Origin: a virus
Virus record (IMG/VR): IMGVR_UViG_3300046514_000307
Span: 1 to 34,431 of that record
Reading direction: 5' to 3' (one strand)
DNA: 34,431 nucleotides
Part shown: positions 5,935 through 11,135 of the stretch, piece by piece
How positions within the stretch are numbered: position 1 is the first letter of the stretch
How the letters are laid out: each line of letters starts with the position of its first letter
Notes under the pieces: model-generated
The model's database searches: none
Told to the model about the DNA's origin: nothing
Seen by the model: only the letters and a program-made list of their open reading frames with translations
Made by a program: the position numbers and the translations under genes

Positions 5935-6137
5935 CAGTCCATCCGCGCTGAAGTCCGTGGTTCGCCCTTGTAGACCCTAGAGGCCGGCGTCAGCACGGTG
6001 CCGAAGAGGGCGGCGAGACGTTCGCCTTCCGCCCGAGTCAAGTGCTTCGCCTCGAGCGCATCCTCGATCTGCGTCCGTTGATGGCAGGCCACCGGGTTGG
6101 TCGTGGGACAGGGAGGCCGATGCGGGCAATCCTTCAT
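5931..6137 (-). CDS. Hypothetical protein, 68 aa
   Basis: Begins MKDCPHRPPCPTTNPVACHQ, with three cysteines and two histidines in 20 residues, a plausible small metal site. The rest is helical (RTQIEDALEAKHLTRAEGERLAALF). ATGA overlap with the upstream 84-residue gene and GTGA overlap with the nuclease downstream. Not assigned to a family. Confidence 0.6.
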   Translation of the reverse strand: MKDCPHRPPCPTTNPVACHQRTQIEDALEAKHLTRAEGERLAALFGTVLTPASRVYKGEPRTSARMDW

Positions 6138-6388
6138 CGCCGCACCCGTTCCGCCGCGGCCACGAGCGCCTTAAACCGGTCCTGATAGCCCCCGGTGCCG
6201 TAGGCTGTCGCATACGTGCGGGCCTGGGCCAGATTCGGCATGGTCAAGAGGATGCTATTGGTGCGTCGATCCAGTGTCCGCACAATATCCCGCAACAGCC
6301 GTTGATGGCCGCCGTTGCCGACAATCGAACGCGTCACCAGCATCAATTCAGCCGCGGTCAACGTGGCGCGCACCGGTTCCCAGTTCAT
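6134..6388 (-). CDS. Hypothetical helical protein, 84 aa
   Basis: Start taken at ATG 6388 (MNWEPVRATLTAAELMLVTR), which overlaps the preceding TGA as ATGA; two further ATGs lie 6 and 27 nt upstream. The product is basic and helical (HQRLLRDIVRTLDRRTNSILL, DRFKALVAAAERVRR). No recognised domain. Confidence 0.6.
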   Translation of the reverse strand: MNWEPVRATLTAAELMLVTRSIVGNGGHQRLLRDIVRTLDRRTNSILLTMPNLAQARTYATAYGTGGYQDRFKALVAAAERVRR

Positions 6389-6555
6389 CGCCATCGCCGG
6401 AGCCCCCGCCACCATTCCAGTTGCCGGGCGTCGTGGTCATGCGTGATGACCCACGAGGCACTCATGGGCTGAGGCCAGATCGGTCGCCGCGGCCACCAGC
6501 GCCACAACGCAAACACGCAGGCCGCCGAGAGGGTGAGCAAGATCGACAGTTGCAT
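6385..6555 (-). CDS. Small single-TM membrane protein, 56 aa
   Basis: MQLSILLTLSAACVFALWRWW is an N-terminal membrane anchor followed by a basic, tryptophan-rich cytoplasmic tail (WPRRPIWPQ, ARQLEWWRGLRRWR). The start at 6555 overlaps the HNH stop by one base (TGATG). Function unknown. Confidence 0.5.
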   Translation of the reverse strand: MQLSILLTLSAACVFALWRWWPRRPIWPQPMSASWVITHDHDARQLEWWRGLRRWR

Positions 6556-6818
6556 CAGTGACAACCTTTCGTGTGGCGGTCTGCATGGCATTGGCTACAC
6601 AGATATTCGATGTTGTCCAACGTCCACTTGCCGCCGCGGCTTCTCGGTTTGATGTGATGCGCGTGGCCCCATGTCCCCGTCCACTTCCCGCACGCCTCGC
6701 AACTGAAATCCGCCCGCTTCACGGCTTGGTGCCGCACGGTGTTCCGGACATAGCCCTTCATGCGGTCCATCCGCGCGTGCATCCGTTTCCGGGATTCAGG
6801 CTTTGGTTGGGGATGCAT
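6555..6818 (-). CDS. HNH endonuclease, 87 aa
   Basis: Complete HNH domain: CEAC zinc knuckle (residues 40-43), HAHHIKPRSRGG with the catalytic histidine pair, LDNIEYLC, and CSQCHADRH as the second knuckle. This is a metal-dependent DNA nuclease. Free-standing HNH proteins of this size in phages often assist packaging or act as homing-type nickases; here it sits in the replication-recombination block. The start at 6818 is chosen over a longer frame because it overlaps the upstream stop (TGATG) and the longer extension is the shadow of the membrane-protein gene. Confidence 0.85.
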   Translation of the reverse strand: MHPQPKPESRKRMHARMDRMKGYVRNTVRHQAVKRADFSCEACGKWTGTWGHAHHIKPRSRGGKWTLDNIEYLCSQCHADRHTKGCH

Positions 6819-6994
6819 CACAACCACATCGCTGCCAGGATGACCAACAGCACACAGGCGCCGAGCACATCCGCGGCTCCATATGTTTTGGGCGCCTGCT
6901 CGGCCCCCATCAGACCTTTCCAAATCATGCTGACGCATCCGTAGCCTATTGAGAACGTCACCACGCCGAGCGCAATCCATTGATGGGTCTTCAT
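6818..6994 (-). CDS. Small two-TM membrane protein, 58 aa
   Basis: MKTHQWIALGVVTFSIGYG and ADVLGACVLLVILAAMWL are two membrane segments linked by about 20 polar residues (WKGLMGAEQAPKTYGA). ATGA overlap with the upstream gene, TGATG overlap with the HNH gene. Exact coupling at both ends supports a real gene. Holin-like topology, but the replication-block location argues for another role; unassigned. Confidence 0.6.
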   Translation of the reverse strand: MKTHQWIALGVVTFSIGYGCVSMIWKGLMGAEQAPKTYGAADVLGACVLLVILAAMWL

Positions 6995-7239
6995 GATGCA
7001 TCGCTCGCCACGGGAAGAATCACCCCATGCAGTTGTCGTGTGCCTCCATCGTATTGCACGGAGAGTTCCGGCCGGCCATGGAGTCCGTCATGCCGCTCAC
7101 ACAGAGAGGCGAGCCACGCATCGCGCGTCCAGACCACGAAACTAGTAAACGTGCCCCGCTCCTGCACGGCAATCGGAAACACGCCATTCGGCTTCCGGTC
7201 CCAGACGGCCTTGATCGTGACTCGCTTCGTGACCGTCAC
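6991..7239 (-). CDS. Hypothetical protein, 82 aa
   Basis: Alternating beta-type sequence: VTKRVTIKAVWDRKPNGVFPIAVQ, TFTSFVVWTRD, ELSVQYDGGTRQLHGVILPV. Composition is that of a small beta-barrel or OB-like fold, but no family is recognised. The start overlaps the stop of the NinB-like gene (ATGA). Confidence 0.6.
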   Translation of the reverse strand: MTVTKRVTIKAVWDRKPNGVFPIAVQERGTFTSFVVWTRDAWLASLCERHDGLHGRPELSVQYDGGTRQLHGVILPVASDAS

Positions 7240-7658
7240 AGGTCATCCACGGGGGTCATGACGCCCAGTTCTTCCGCGGCGAATCGCTGCACCTGCTTGA
7301 CGTATTTCATAAACTCCACGACGGTCAGGCTCCGCGTGGACCCGCCCATTACCAACTGGCCCCGCACGTCCCCGTTACCATCCAGAAAGGCCAGTTCCTT
7401 TGGGAGAAACATCTGCTTCATCGCCTCGTGCGTTTCGTTGGGGGTATAGCCCGTATACTCCGCAATCGGCCCGATGACACATTTCCAGTAGTGTCGATTT
7501 TGCGGCAAGCTCCGGTTGGCCTGCAGCCGCTGCACGTGGATCTCATAGTGGCCATCTTTCAGTTGCTGGGCGAGCGCCTGGAAGATGCGCTTGTCGTAAG
7601 AGAACACGCCCCGCCTGGCCTCTCCGAGCACCGTGAAATCCGCCGCCACGCCAGCCAT
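7236..7658 (-). CDS. NinB-like recombination protein, 140 aa
   Basis: Resembles the NinB/YbcN-type family of phage recombination mediators (single-strand DNA binding, lambda Orf-like). Key segment: LPQNRHYWKCVIGPIAEYTGYTPNETHEAMKQMFLPKE, the QNRxYW...MHEAxKxxFL pattern common to this group, and STRSLTVVEFMKYVKQVQRFAAEELGV at the C-terminus. The first 60 residues carry the expected strand-helix region (FSYDKRIFQALAQQLKDGHYEIHVQRL). It lies next to the SSB-like gene, in keeping with a replication-recombination role. No catalytic nuclease motif is expected or seen. Confidence 0.6.
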   Translation of the reverse strand: MAGVAADFTVLGEARRGVFSYDKRIFQALAQQLKDGHYEIHVQRLQANRSLPQNRHYWKCVIGPIAEYTGYTPNETHEAMKQMFLPKELAFLDGNGDVRGQLVMGGSTRSLTVVEFMKYVKQVQRFAAEELGVMTPVDDL

Positions 7659-7660
7659 GA

Positions 7661-8047
7661 CTAGAACGGGATGTCGTCGTCGGTTAACGGCTCGTCCATC
7701 GTCTCCACCGGCGGCGGAGCCGTGGCCTTGGGCGCCCTGACGCGAATCCCTCCGACCCGCTTGCCGGCATACATCACGTTCGGATCGGTGTAGAGCACGA
7801 GCCGTTTGCCCGTCCAGTGGTCTGTGTCATCCGACCCGAAAATCTCCTCGCAGATCTGGATGTTCGTGAAGTTCAGCACGAACGGCTTCTCCATTTCGCG
7901 GAAGATCAGGCACCACTTCTTTTCCTCGCCTGCGCCTTCGGCCGCGACGTTCTTCTGCATGACGGCCCGCACCGTCACCAGCGCCCCCGAGCCGACGTCT
8001 TCTTTCTTGAGAAACTTGCTTTCACGCATCTCGCTCGTTTTCGGCAT
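7661..8047 (-). CDS. SSB-like protein with DDDIPF tail, 128 aa
   Basis: Single-strand DNA-binding-like protein. It ends in DEPLTDDDIPF, the acidic tip by which SSB proteins recruit replication partners. The body is beta-rich and OB-fold-like: GALVTVRAVMQKNV, KKWCLIFREMEKPFVLNFTNI, KRLVLYTDPNVMYAGKRVGGIRVRAP. The final segment (LYxDPxVxxxGKxVGGIRVR) is a recurrent pattern in small phage proteins of this type. Ribosome-binding site AGGAGA. Adjacent to NinB-like and close to the initiator-like gene, so replication is the likely context. Confidence 0.65.
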   Translation of the reverse strand: MPKTSEMRESKFLKKEDVGSGALVTVRAVMQKNVAAEGAGEEKKWCLIFREMEKPFVLNFTNIQICEEIFGSDDTDHWTGKRLVLYTDPNVMYAGKRVGGIRVRAPKATAPPPVETMDEPLTDDDIPF

Positions 8048-8056
8048 CGTCGTCTC

Positions 8057-8269
8057 CTAATTCCGCTCCGCCACTTCGCCATACCACGCGCCGCGGCAGT
8101 GGGCCGATCCGCAGGTCGCATCTTCCACGCCGTTGTGATCGAGCTCGCCGCTCAAGTCGCCCCCGCACGAAGGGCACGTTGGCGTGTCCTCAGCCTGAGC
8201 CTTCAGCGTTGGCATGGTGCGGGCCGAGGCTACCATCATGTCGAACAGTTCGCGGGAAAATCGGTCCAT
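8057..8269 (-). CDS. Zinc-ribbon protein, 70 aa
   Basis: An N-terminal helix (RFSRELFDMMVASARTM) is followed by TCPSCGGDLSGELDHNG and ATCGSAHCRGAWYG: CPSCG and C-x4-C knuckles that form a probable zinc ribbon. Stop and start are coupled with the SSB-like gene (9-nt gap) and the 86-residue gene (TGATG). Confidence 0.6.
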   Translation of the reverse strand: MDRFSRELFDMMVASARTMPTLKAQAEDTPTCPSCGGDLSGELDHNGVEDATCGSAHCRGAWYGEVAERN

Positions 8270-8529
8270 TAGCGTTCACCTCGGTATTCTTCCCAAGTAT
8301 CACAACCCGCATCGGCTAAGGCCTGCAGGCGTTCCTGCCGCGTCAGTTTTGGCGCCACAACCGGATCTGCGTCCTCGTCTGGTCGCTCGTCTGTGACCTC
8401 AGCGTCGAGAGAGACGATATCGGCCTTCTTCGCATGCGCCAGCGCATGTGTGATGAAGCCGTAGGCTTCGTGCTGATCGTCGGCTGAGACTTCGACGGTG
8501 ACAAGCACGGTATAGATGCGAGTGCCCAT
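8269..8529 (-). CDS. Hypothetical protein, 86 aa
   Basis: N-terminal half YTVLVTVEVSADDQHEAYGFITHALAHAKK is a strand-helix unit similar to small alpha/beta domains; the C-terminal half is acidic then helical (KLTRQERLQALADAGCDTWEEY). Strong AAGGA site 8 nt before the ATG. No family recognised. Confidence 0.6.
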   Translation of the reverse strand: MGTRIYTVLVTVEVSADDQHEAYGFITHALAHAKKADIVSLDAEVTDERPDEDADPVVAPKLTRQERLQALADAGCDTWEEYRGER

Positions 8530-8530
8530 G

Positions 8531-8809
8531 TTAATGATCCTTTCGAGTGGACGCGTGCATAATGAGGTGCATCCGACGTTCGGCCGCCATCTGGTCGTCG
8601 GTCAGGTCGCGGTGGCGCCACGTCCTCAGTCGGTCGTCTCGCCGCGCGTAACGGGCGTTCTCGGCCATGATTGCGTCAATCTGCCGCTGCCGCCACGCCC
8701 GGCCGGCAAACTCGCAGAACCAAAAGACAGCCTCGAGCAGCAGGGCGACGGCCAACAGGCCCCCGCAGATTTTCGCCACCAGCACCACATCCGTCCAGAT
8801 GGTCATCAT
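8531..8809 (-). CDS. Single-TM membrane protein, 92 aa
   Basis: The start is at 8809 (MMTIWTDVVLVAKICGG), overlapping the preceding stop as ATGA and following a GGAGG site. The segment VVLVAKICGGLLAVALLLEAVFWFCEF is one long or two closely packed membrane helices; the remainder is a basic helical cytoplasmic tail (RAWRQRQIDAIMAENARYARR). A second ATG 3 nt later is possible. Function unknown. Confidence 0.6.
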   Translation of the reverse strand: MMTIWTDVVLVAKICGGLLAVALLLEAVFWFCEFAGRAWRQRQIDAIMAENARYARRDDRLRTWRHRDLTDDQMAAERRMHLIMHASTRKDH

Positions 8810-8913
8810 GCGGCCTCCTTCCACTTGCGCGACTTGCAGGCCGGGCACATTTTCACCACCGGCACCCGGGGCACCCAGACATGGCCGCACCGCTTACAGT
8901 TGATCGTCTTCAT
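8806..8913 (-). CDS. Zinc-ribbon microprotein, 35 aa, leaderless
   Basis: MKTINCKRCGHVWVPRV, then MCPACKSRKWKEAA: two CxxC knuckles (residues 6-9 and 23-26) with the GHxW turn typical of short zinc ribbons. The ATG follows a TTGACA-type promoter by 6 nt and lacks a Shine-Dalgarno, so translation is predicted to be leaderless. Small paired-CxxC proteins like this are common in phages and may bind nucleic acid or RNA polymerase; that role is inference. Confidence 0.65.
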   Translation of the reverse strand: MKTINCKRCGHVWVPRVPVVKMCPACKSRKWKEAA

Positions 8914-8919
8914 GGAGAG

Positions 8920-8948
8920 AGAATATACCTATGATAATAGGCTGTCAA
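8920..8948 (-). promoter_or_regulatory. Leaderless promoter with dyad in the spacer
   Basis: Minus strand: TTGACA (8948-8943), 17-nt spacer, TATTCT (8925-8920), then 6 nt and ATG (8913). The -10 matches four of six consensus bases; TATATT two bases upstream matches five but gives a 15-nt spacer. The spacer contains CCTAT-N4-ATAGG (8928-8941), an operator-like dyad at nearly the same place as in the 4.9-kb promoter. Confidence 0.65.
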
Positions 8949-8957
8949 GCGGAATCG

Positions 8958-9191
8958 TCACCGGGTTTCAATTATTTGCTGATGCCGGCGATACCAGGCA
9001 ATCCACTGGACGCACTGGTCAATCGACTGGCACGGCGCCGTATGTGGACACCGGTCCTTGCGTTTCAGCTTCGGATCAGGGAACACGGACTGCCGTAACG
9101 CCAGCGCCGAATCAAGCTCGTCGTGCGAAAACCACTCCGCGGATGGATCCCACTGGCCATCCGCACGCCAATTACCGGATTCGATAGCCAT
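8958..9191 (-). CDS. Hypothetical protein, 77 aa
   Basis: AAGGA lies 8 nt before the ATG, inside the end of the initiator-like gene (20-nt overlap). Sequence is tryptophan-rich (WRADGQWDPSAEWF) with DRCPHTAPCQSIDQC in the middle, a Cys-His cluster, and a C-terminal helix (VQWIAWYRRHQQI). No family recognised. A roughly 45-nt gap to the next gene holds the leaderless promoter. Confidence 0.6.
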   Translation of the reverse strand: MAIESGNWRADGQWDPSAEWFSHDELDSALALRQSVFPDPKLKRKDRCPHTAPCQSIDQCVQWIAWYRRHQQIIETR

Positions 9192-9723
9192 GATTTTTCC
9201 TTCGGAGGGGATTATTTTTCTTATAACGGCTAATAGCCGCGGCCACGGAGGCGTCGGCTTCTGTATTAGCTAGTTGCGTATTTGTTCTTTGCTCTTCTGT
9301 TTCTGATCCTGATCCTGCTTCTGCTCTTGCTTCTGATGGTGTTACCGATGCGTTACTGGTGCGTTTCTTTTCGCGATGTTTACTGACGCGTTGGCGCGTC
9401 TGCTCTTGAATGACCGCCCGCGTCACGAGCCGCCGATGTTTTTCGGCATTGAGCACGATCCACCCACCAGGCACACGCTCAATCCGGCGTCCGTCGTTAT
9501 CAGGATCGCCAGATTCGTCGTCCGGTCCCTCGAGCGCTTTAATAGCCTCCTTCGCTTCATCAAGGCTGACCCGTGCTCGGCCGGCCACATTCCCGACCGC
9601 GGAAAAGTGAACGAATCCCGTTTCGTCCATGCAGGCAATAAATGTGAGCCAGACAATACGGGTCGGCATCGATTCCAGCCAAATAGACGAATCCAGAATC
9701 TTGGTAAATAATTTGTTATACAT
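9172..9723 (-). CDS. Replication initiator-like protein (lambda O-type wHTH), 183 aa
   Basis: N-terminal 100 residues match the phage replication-protein type: YNKLFTKILDSSIWL, TRIVWLTFIACMDETGFVHF, then VGNVAGRARVSLDEAKEAIKALEGPD and RRIERVPGGWIVLNAEKHRRL. This is a winged-helix DNA-binding module like those of lambda O-like and DnaD/DnaT-like proteins. A basic helix (RQRVSKHREKKRT) and a Ser/Thr/Glu-rich linker follow; the tail is basic (RYKKNNPLRRKNHG). No helicase or primase motif is present, so it would load host machinery. The iteron-rich region directly upstream is the expected binding target. The start has no Shine-Dalgarno and abuts a perfect palindrome. Confidence 0.7.
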   Translation of the reverse strand: MYNKLFTKILDSSIWLESMPTRIVWLTFIACMDETGFVHFSAVGNVAGRARVSLDEAKEAIKALEGPDDESGDPDNDGRRIERVPGGWIVLNAEKHRRLVTRAVIQEQTRQRVSKHREKKRTSNASVTPSEARAEAGSGSETEEQRTNTQLANTEADASVAAAISRYKKNNPLRRKNHGYRIR

Positions 9724-9726
9724 GAA

Positions 9727-9952
9727 GCGTTACGGTAACGCTCAATGCGTTACATGTCAATAGCGGAGAGCGCGCAAGGATGGTCGTGGACTGTCATTGA
9801 CATGTCATTGACATTGCTGACATCGAATACACGCGTGTCAGCGATACAGTGTAACGACGCACTGCGTTACTACTGCGTTACTGATGCGTGTCGCCGTGTC
9901 GGTAACACGGTTGTCGCGTGTCGGCGTGTCAGTCACGCCGTGTCGATGTGTC
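9727..9952. repeat. Iteron-rich region, candidate replication origin
   Basis: Non-coding and repeat-dense. Family 1: GCGTTAC, at 9727, 9747, 9864 and 9875, with inverse copies at 9735 and (six of seven bases) 9851; 9727-9741 is a perfect 15-bp palindrome GCGTTACGGTAACGC, and ACTGCGTTACT is an 11-bp direct tandem at 9861-9882. Family 2: TGTCATTGACA, itself a palindrome, in perfect tandem at 9792-9802 and 9803-9813. Family 3: GTGTC, seven times, six of them as three doublets spaced 8 bp (9888/9896, 9918/9926, 9940/9948). ACACGCGTGT (9829-9838) is also palindromic. Repeat arrays beside an initiator-like gene are typical of theta origins. Confidence 0.6.
9732..9760 (-). promoter_or_regulatory. 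Candidate promoter for the initiator-like gene
   Basis: TTGACA (9760-9755), 17-nt spacer, weak -10 TACCGT (9737-9732), then 8 nt and the ATG at 9723. The spacer lies within the dyad GTAACGCTCAATGCGTTAC (9735-9753). Geometry resembles the two leaderless promoters, but the -10 matches only three consensus bases, so confidence is lower. Confidence 0.4.
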
Positions 9953-10057
9953 AAGCGTGCATTGGCCCCGTGCGGCGACGAGCCCCCATGCATCCGATGG
10001 TCGGGGAGGGCCACCGGTTCCCAGCTGGAGCGCCTGCGGCCCGCACAGGGCCAACCC
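9953..10057. other. Intergenic spacer
   Basis: About 105 non-coding bases between the iteron array and the two-TM gene. It holds a short GGCCC/GGGCC stem with a 5-nt loop near 10037-10052 and, over the stop codon of the two-TM gene, ACCCT-T-AGGGT (10054-10064). No T-run follows either, so I do not call a terminator. Confidence 0.35.
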
Positions 10058-10375
10058 TTAGGGTGCCTTCTCGAGCGGCACCACATTGACCACGGGCACC
10101 ACGGCCGGATCGCTCTGTTGCCCGCTGGATTCCAGCTTCGATGTCAAGGTCGTGGACCCGCCCTGTTGCTCCCGGTTGCTGGTCACCGTGCGCAACATCA
10201 AGAGCAAGGCGCCAAAGGCCCCGGTCACGAGTTCGCCGCTCTTCATGGCCGACCACTCAAAGCGAAGGCCGAGAAAGCCGGTGACCATAATGATGACGAG
10301 AATGAGGATGTGGCCCCCGTTCGTGTCGAGGGAATCGAGAAACAACGGCCACCAGCCCAAGGCGCGACGGTCCAT
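10058..10375 (-). CDS. Two-TM membrane protein, holin candidate, 105 aa
   Basis: Start at 10375 (MDRRALGWWPLFLDSLDTNGGH) overlaps the preceding TGA (TGATG). Two membrane segments: ILILVIIMVTGFLGLRF and LVTGAFGALLLMLRTV, then a Gly/Ser/Gln-rich polar tail (REQQGGSTTLTSKLESSGQQ). The FLDSLDTNGGHxLxL start and GALLxxxR end occur in small phage membrane proteins near lysis genes. A holin or holin-like role fits topology and location, but nothing proves pore formation. Confidence 0.65.
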   Translation of the reverse strand: MDRRALGWWPLFLDSLDTNGGHILILVIIMVTGFLGLRFEWSAMKSGELVTGAFGALLLMLRTVTSNREQQGGSTTLTSKLESSGQQSDPAVVPVVNVVPLEKAP

Positions 10376-10569
10376 CACTGCGGCCGTTCCAGCCAGCGGC
10401 AGATGGCGCAGCCCACGCCCGCACACACGTGAGGAAAGCGATCCGGCTCGACAACGACGACGCCCTTGACCCACCGCTGCGGCTTGGGGCGCTCGGCGTC
10501 CCGTCTGTCTAATTCCCGACCGACCAGTTCAGGCCAGGTCATATAGACTGCCTGCCGGTTTTTCGGCAT
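10375..10569 (-). CDS. Small Cys-containing protein, 64 aa
   Basis: Ends RFPHVCAGVGCAICRWLERPQ: three cysteines in CxxxxCxxC plus a histidine, a likely metal site. The first half is basic and helical (MTWPELVGRELDRRDAERPK). A shorter start at the second methionine (tenth codon) is possible; neither start has a strong ribosome-binding site. Coupled to the holin candidate by TGATG. Confidence 0.5.
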   Translation of the reverse strand: MPKNRQAVYMTWPELVGRELDRRDAERPKPQRWVKGVVVVEPDRFPHVCAGVGCAICRWLERPQ

Positions 10570-10632
10570 AGCTCATGCAGAGAGGAGATGCCCATGACCG
10601 TCTGGTTTCCCGCGTTACCGCCGTTTCGCTGG

Positions 10633-10797
10633 TCACAGCCACCGGCAGACACACGTCAGGGTCGGAAAGCCCTCCTGCACGAAGGCCTCCATGCGCGCCT
10701 GCCAGAGCCGCAGAATGGCGTCCGCGTCCGATCCGACAATGCGCAGCACGGCGGGGGCCGGCCGCCCGACATGCCGAAAGGTGACCTCGAGCGTCAC
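10633..10797 (-). CDS. Small hypothetical protein, 54 aa (GTG start)
   Basis: GTG at 10797 overlaps the lipoprotein stop (GTGA). MTLEVTFRHVGRPAPAVLRIVGSDADAILRLWQARMEAFVQEG reads as a strand-strand-helix unit, ending LTCVCRWL. The longer in-frame reading (118 aa) enters the lipoprotein gene and is arginine/glycine-rich shadow sequence, so I prefer the short form. Function unknown. Confidence 0.5.
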   Translation of the reverse strand: MTLEVTFRHVGRPAPAVLRIVGSDADAILRLWQARMEAFVQEGFPTLTCVCRWL

Positions 10798-11126
10798 GCC
10801 GGCACCGCGAGGGCCGTCACGAGCCAGGCCAGATACGGCCGCACGCGCGCCTCCGCCGGCAGCTTCGCCAGCGCATCGGAGAGCGACTGACGCACGGCCA
10901 ACAGGGCGCCTGGCTGATTCTTGGCGGCAATGGCGGCCGCGGCCGTCAAGGCATCCTGGCCGAACAGACACCCATCCGGGGGCACCCACTGTTGGCTACA
11001 GGCCGCCAGAAGGCTCCATTGGGCATCCGTGACCAGGGCCACGATATTGAGCGAGCCGTTCGCCTGCCGCAATGAGGCGCAGCCAACGGTGGTGCTGAGG
11101 ACCAGCGCGAGGATCAGACGTTTCAT
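10794..11126 (-). CDS. Small lipoprotein, 110 aa (o-spanin or lysis accessory candidate)
   Basis: MKRLILALVLSTTVGCASLRQ is a lipoprotein signal with lipobox TVGC, cysteine at residue 16. The mature part is helical (LVTDAQWSLLAACSQQW, QDALTAAAAIAAKNQPGALLAVRQSLSDALAKLP). It lies among small membrane proteins and next to the 410-residue hydrolase-like protein, so an outer-membrane lysis component (o-spanin-like) is a reasonable inference, although it lacks the proline-rich linker common in o-spanins. Confidence 0.6.
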   Translation of the reverse strand: MKRLILALVLSTTVGCASLRQANGSLNIVALVTDAQWSLLAACSQQWVPPDGCLFGQDALTAAAAIAAKNQPGALLAVRQSLSDALAKLPAEARVRPYLAWLVTALAVPA

Positions 11127-11135
11127 CAGGCTCCT

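Noticed and set aside
6555-7001. Longer 148-residue form of the HNH gene
   Set aside because: The N-terminal extension is the shadow of a two-TM microprotein gene (6818-6994) and lacks HNH family similarity; the short start is coupled to the upstream stop.
9861-9952. Tandem repeats as a mini-CRISPR or attachment site
   Set aside because: Units are 8 and 11 bp with no unique spacers, and no integrase is present; iterons beside an initiator-like gene explain them better.
10037-10064. Possible intrinsic terminator after the two-TM gene
   Set aside because: Short stems only and no T-run on either strand.
9838-10086. 82-residue minus-strand frame over the iterons
   Set aside because: Its VTDTxTR repeats are simply the translated iterons; no ribosome-binding site, and the repeat structure is explained at DNA level.
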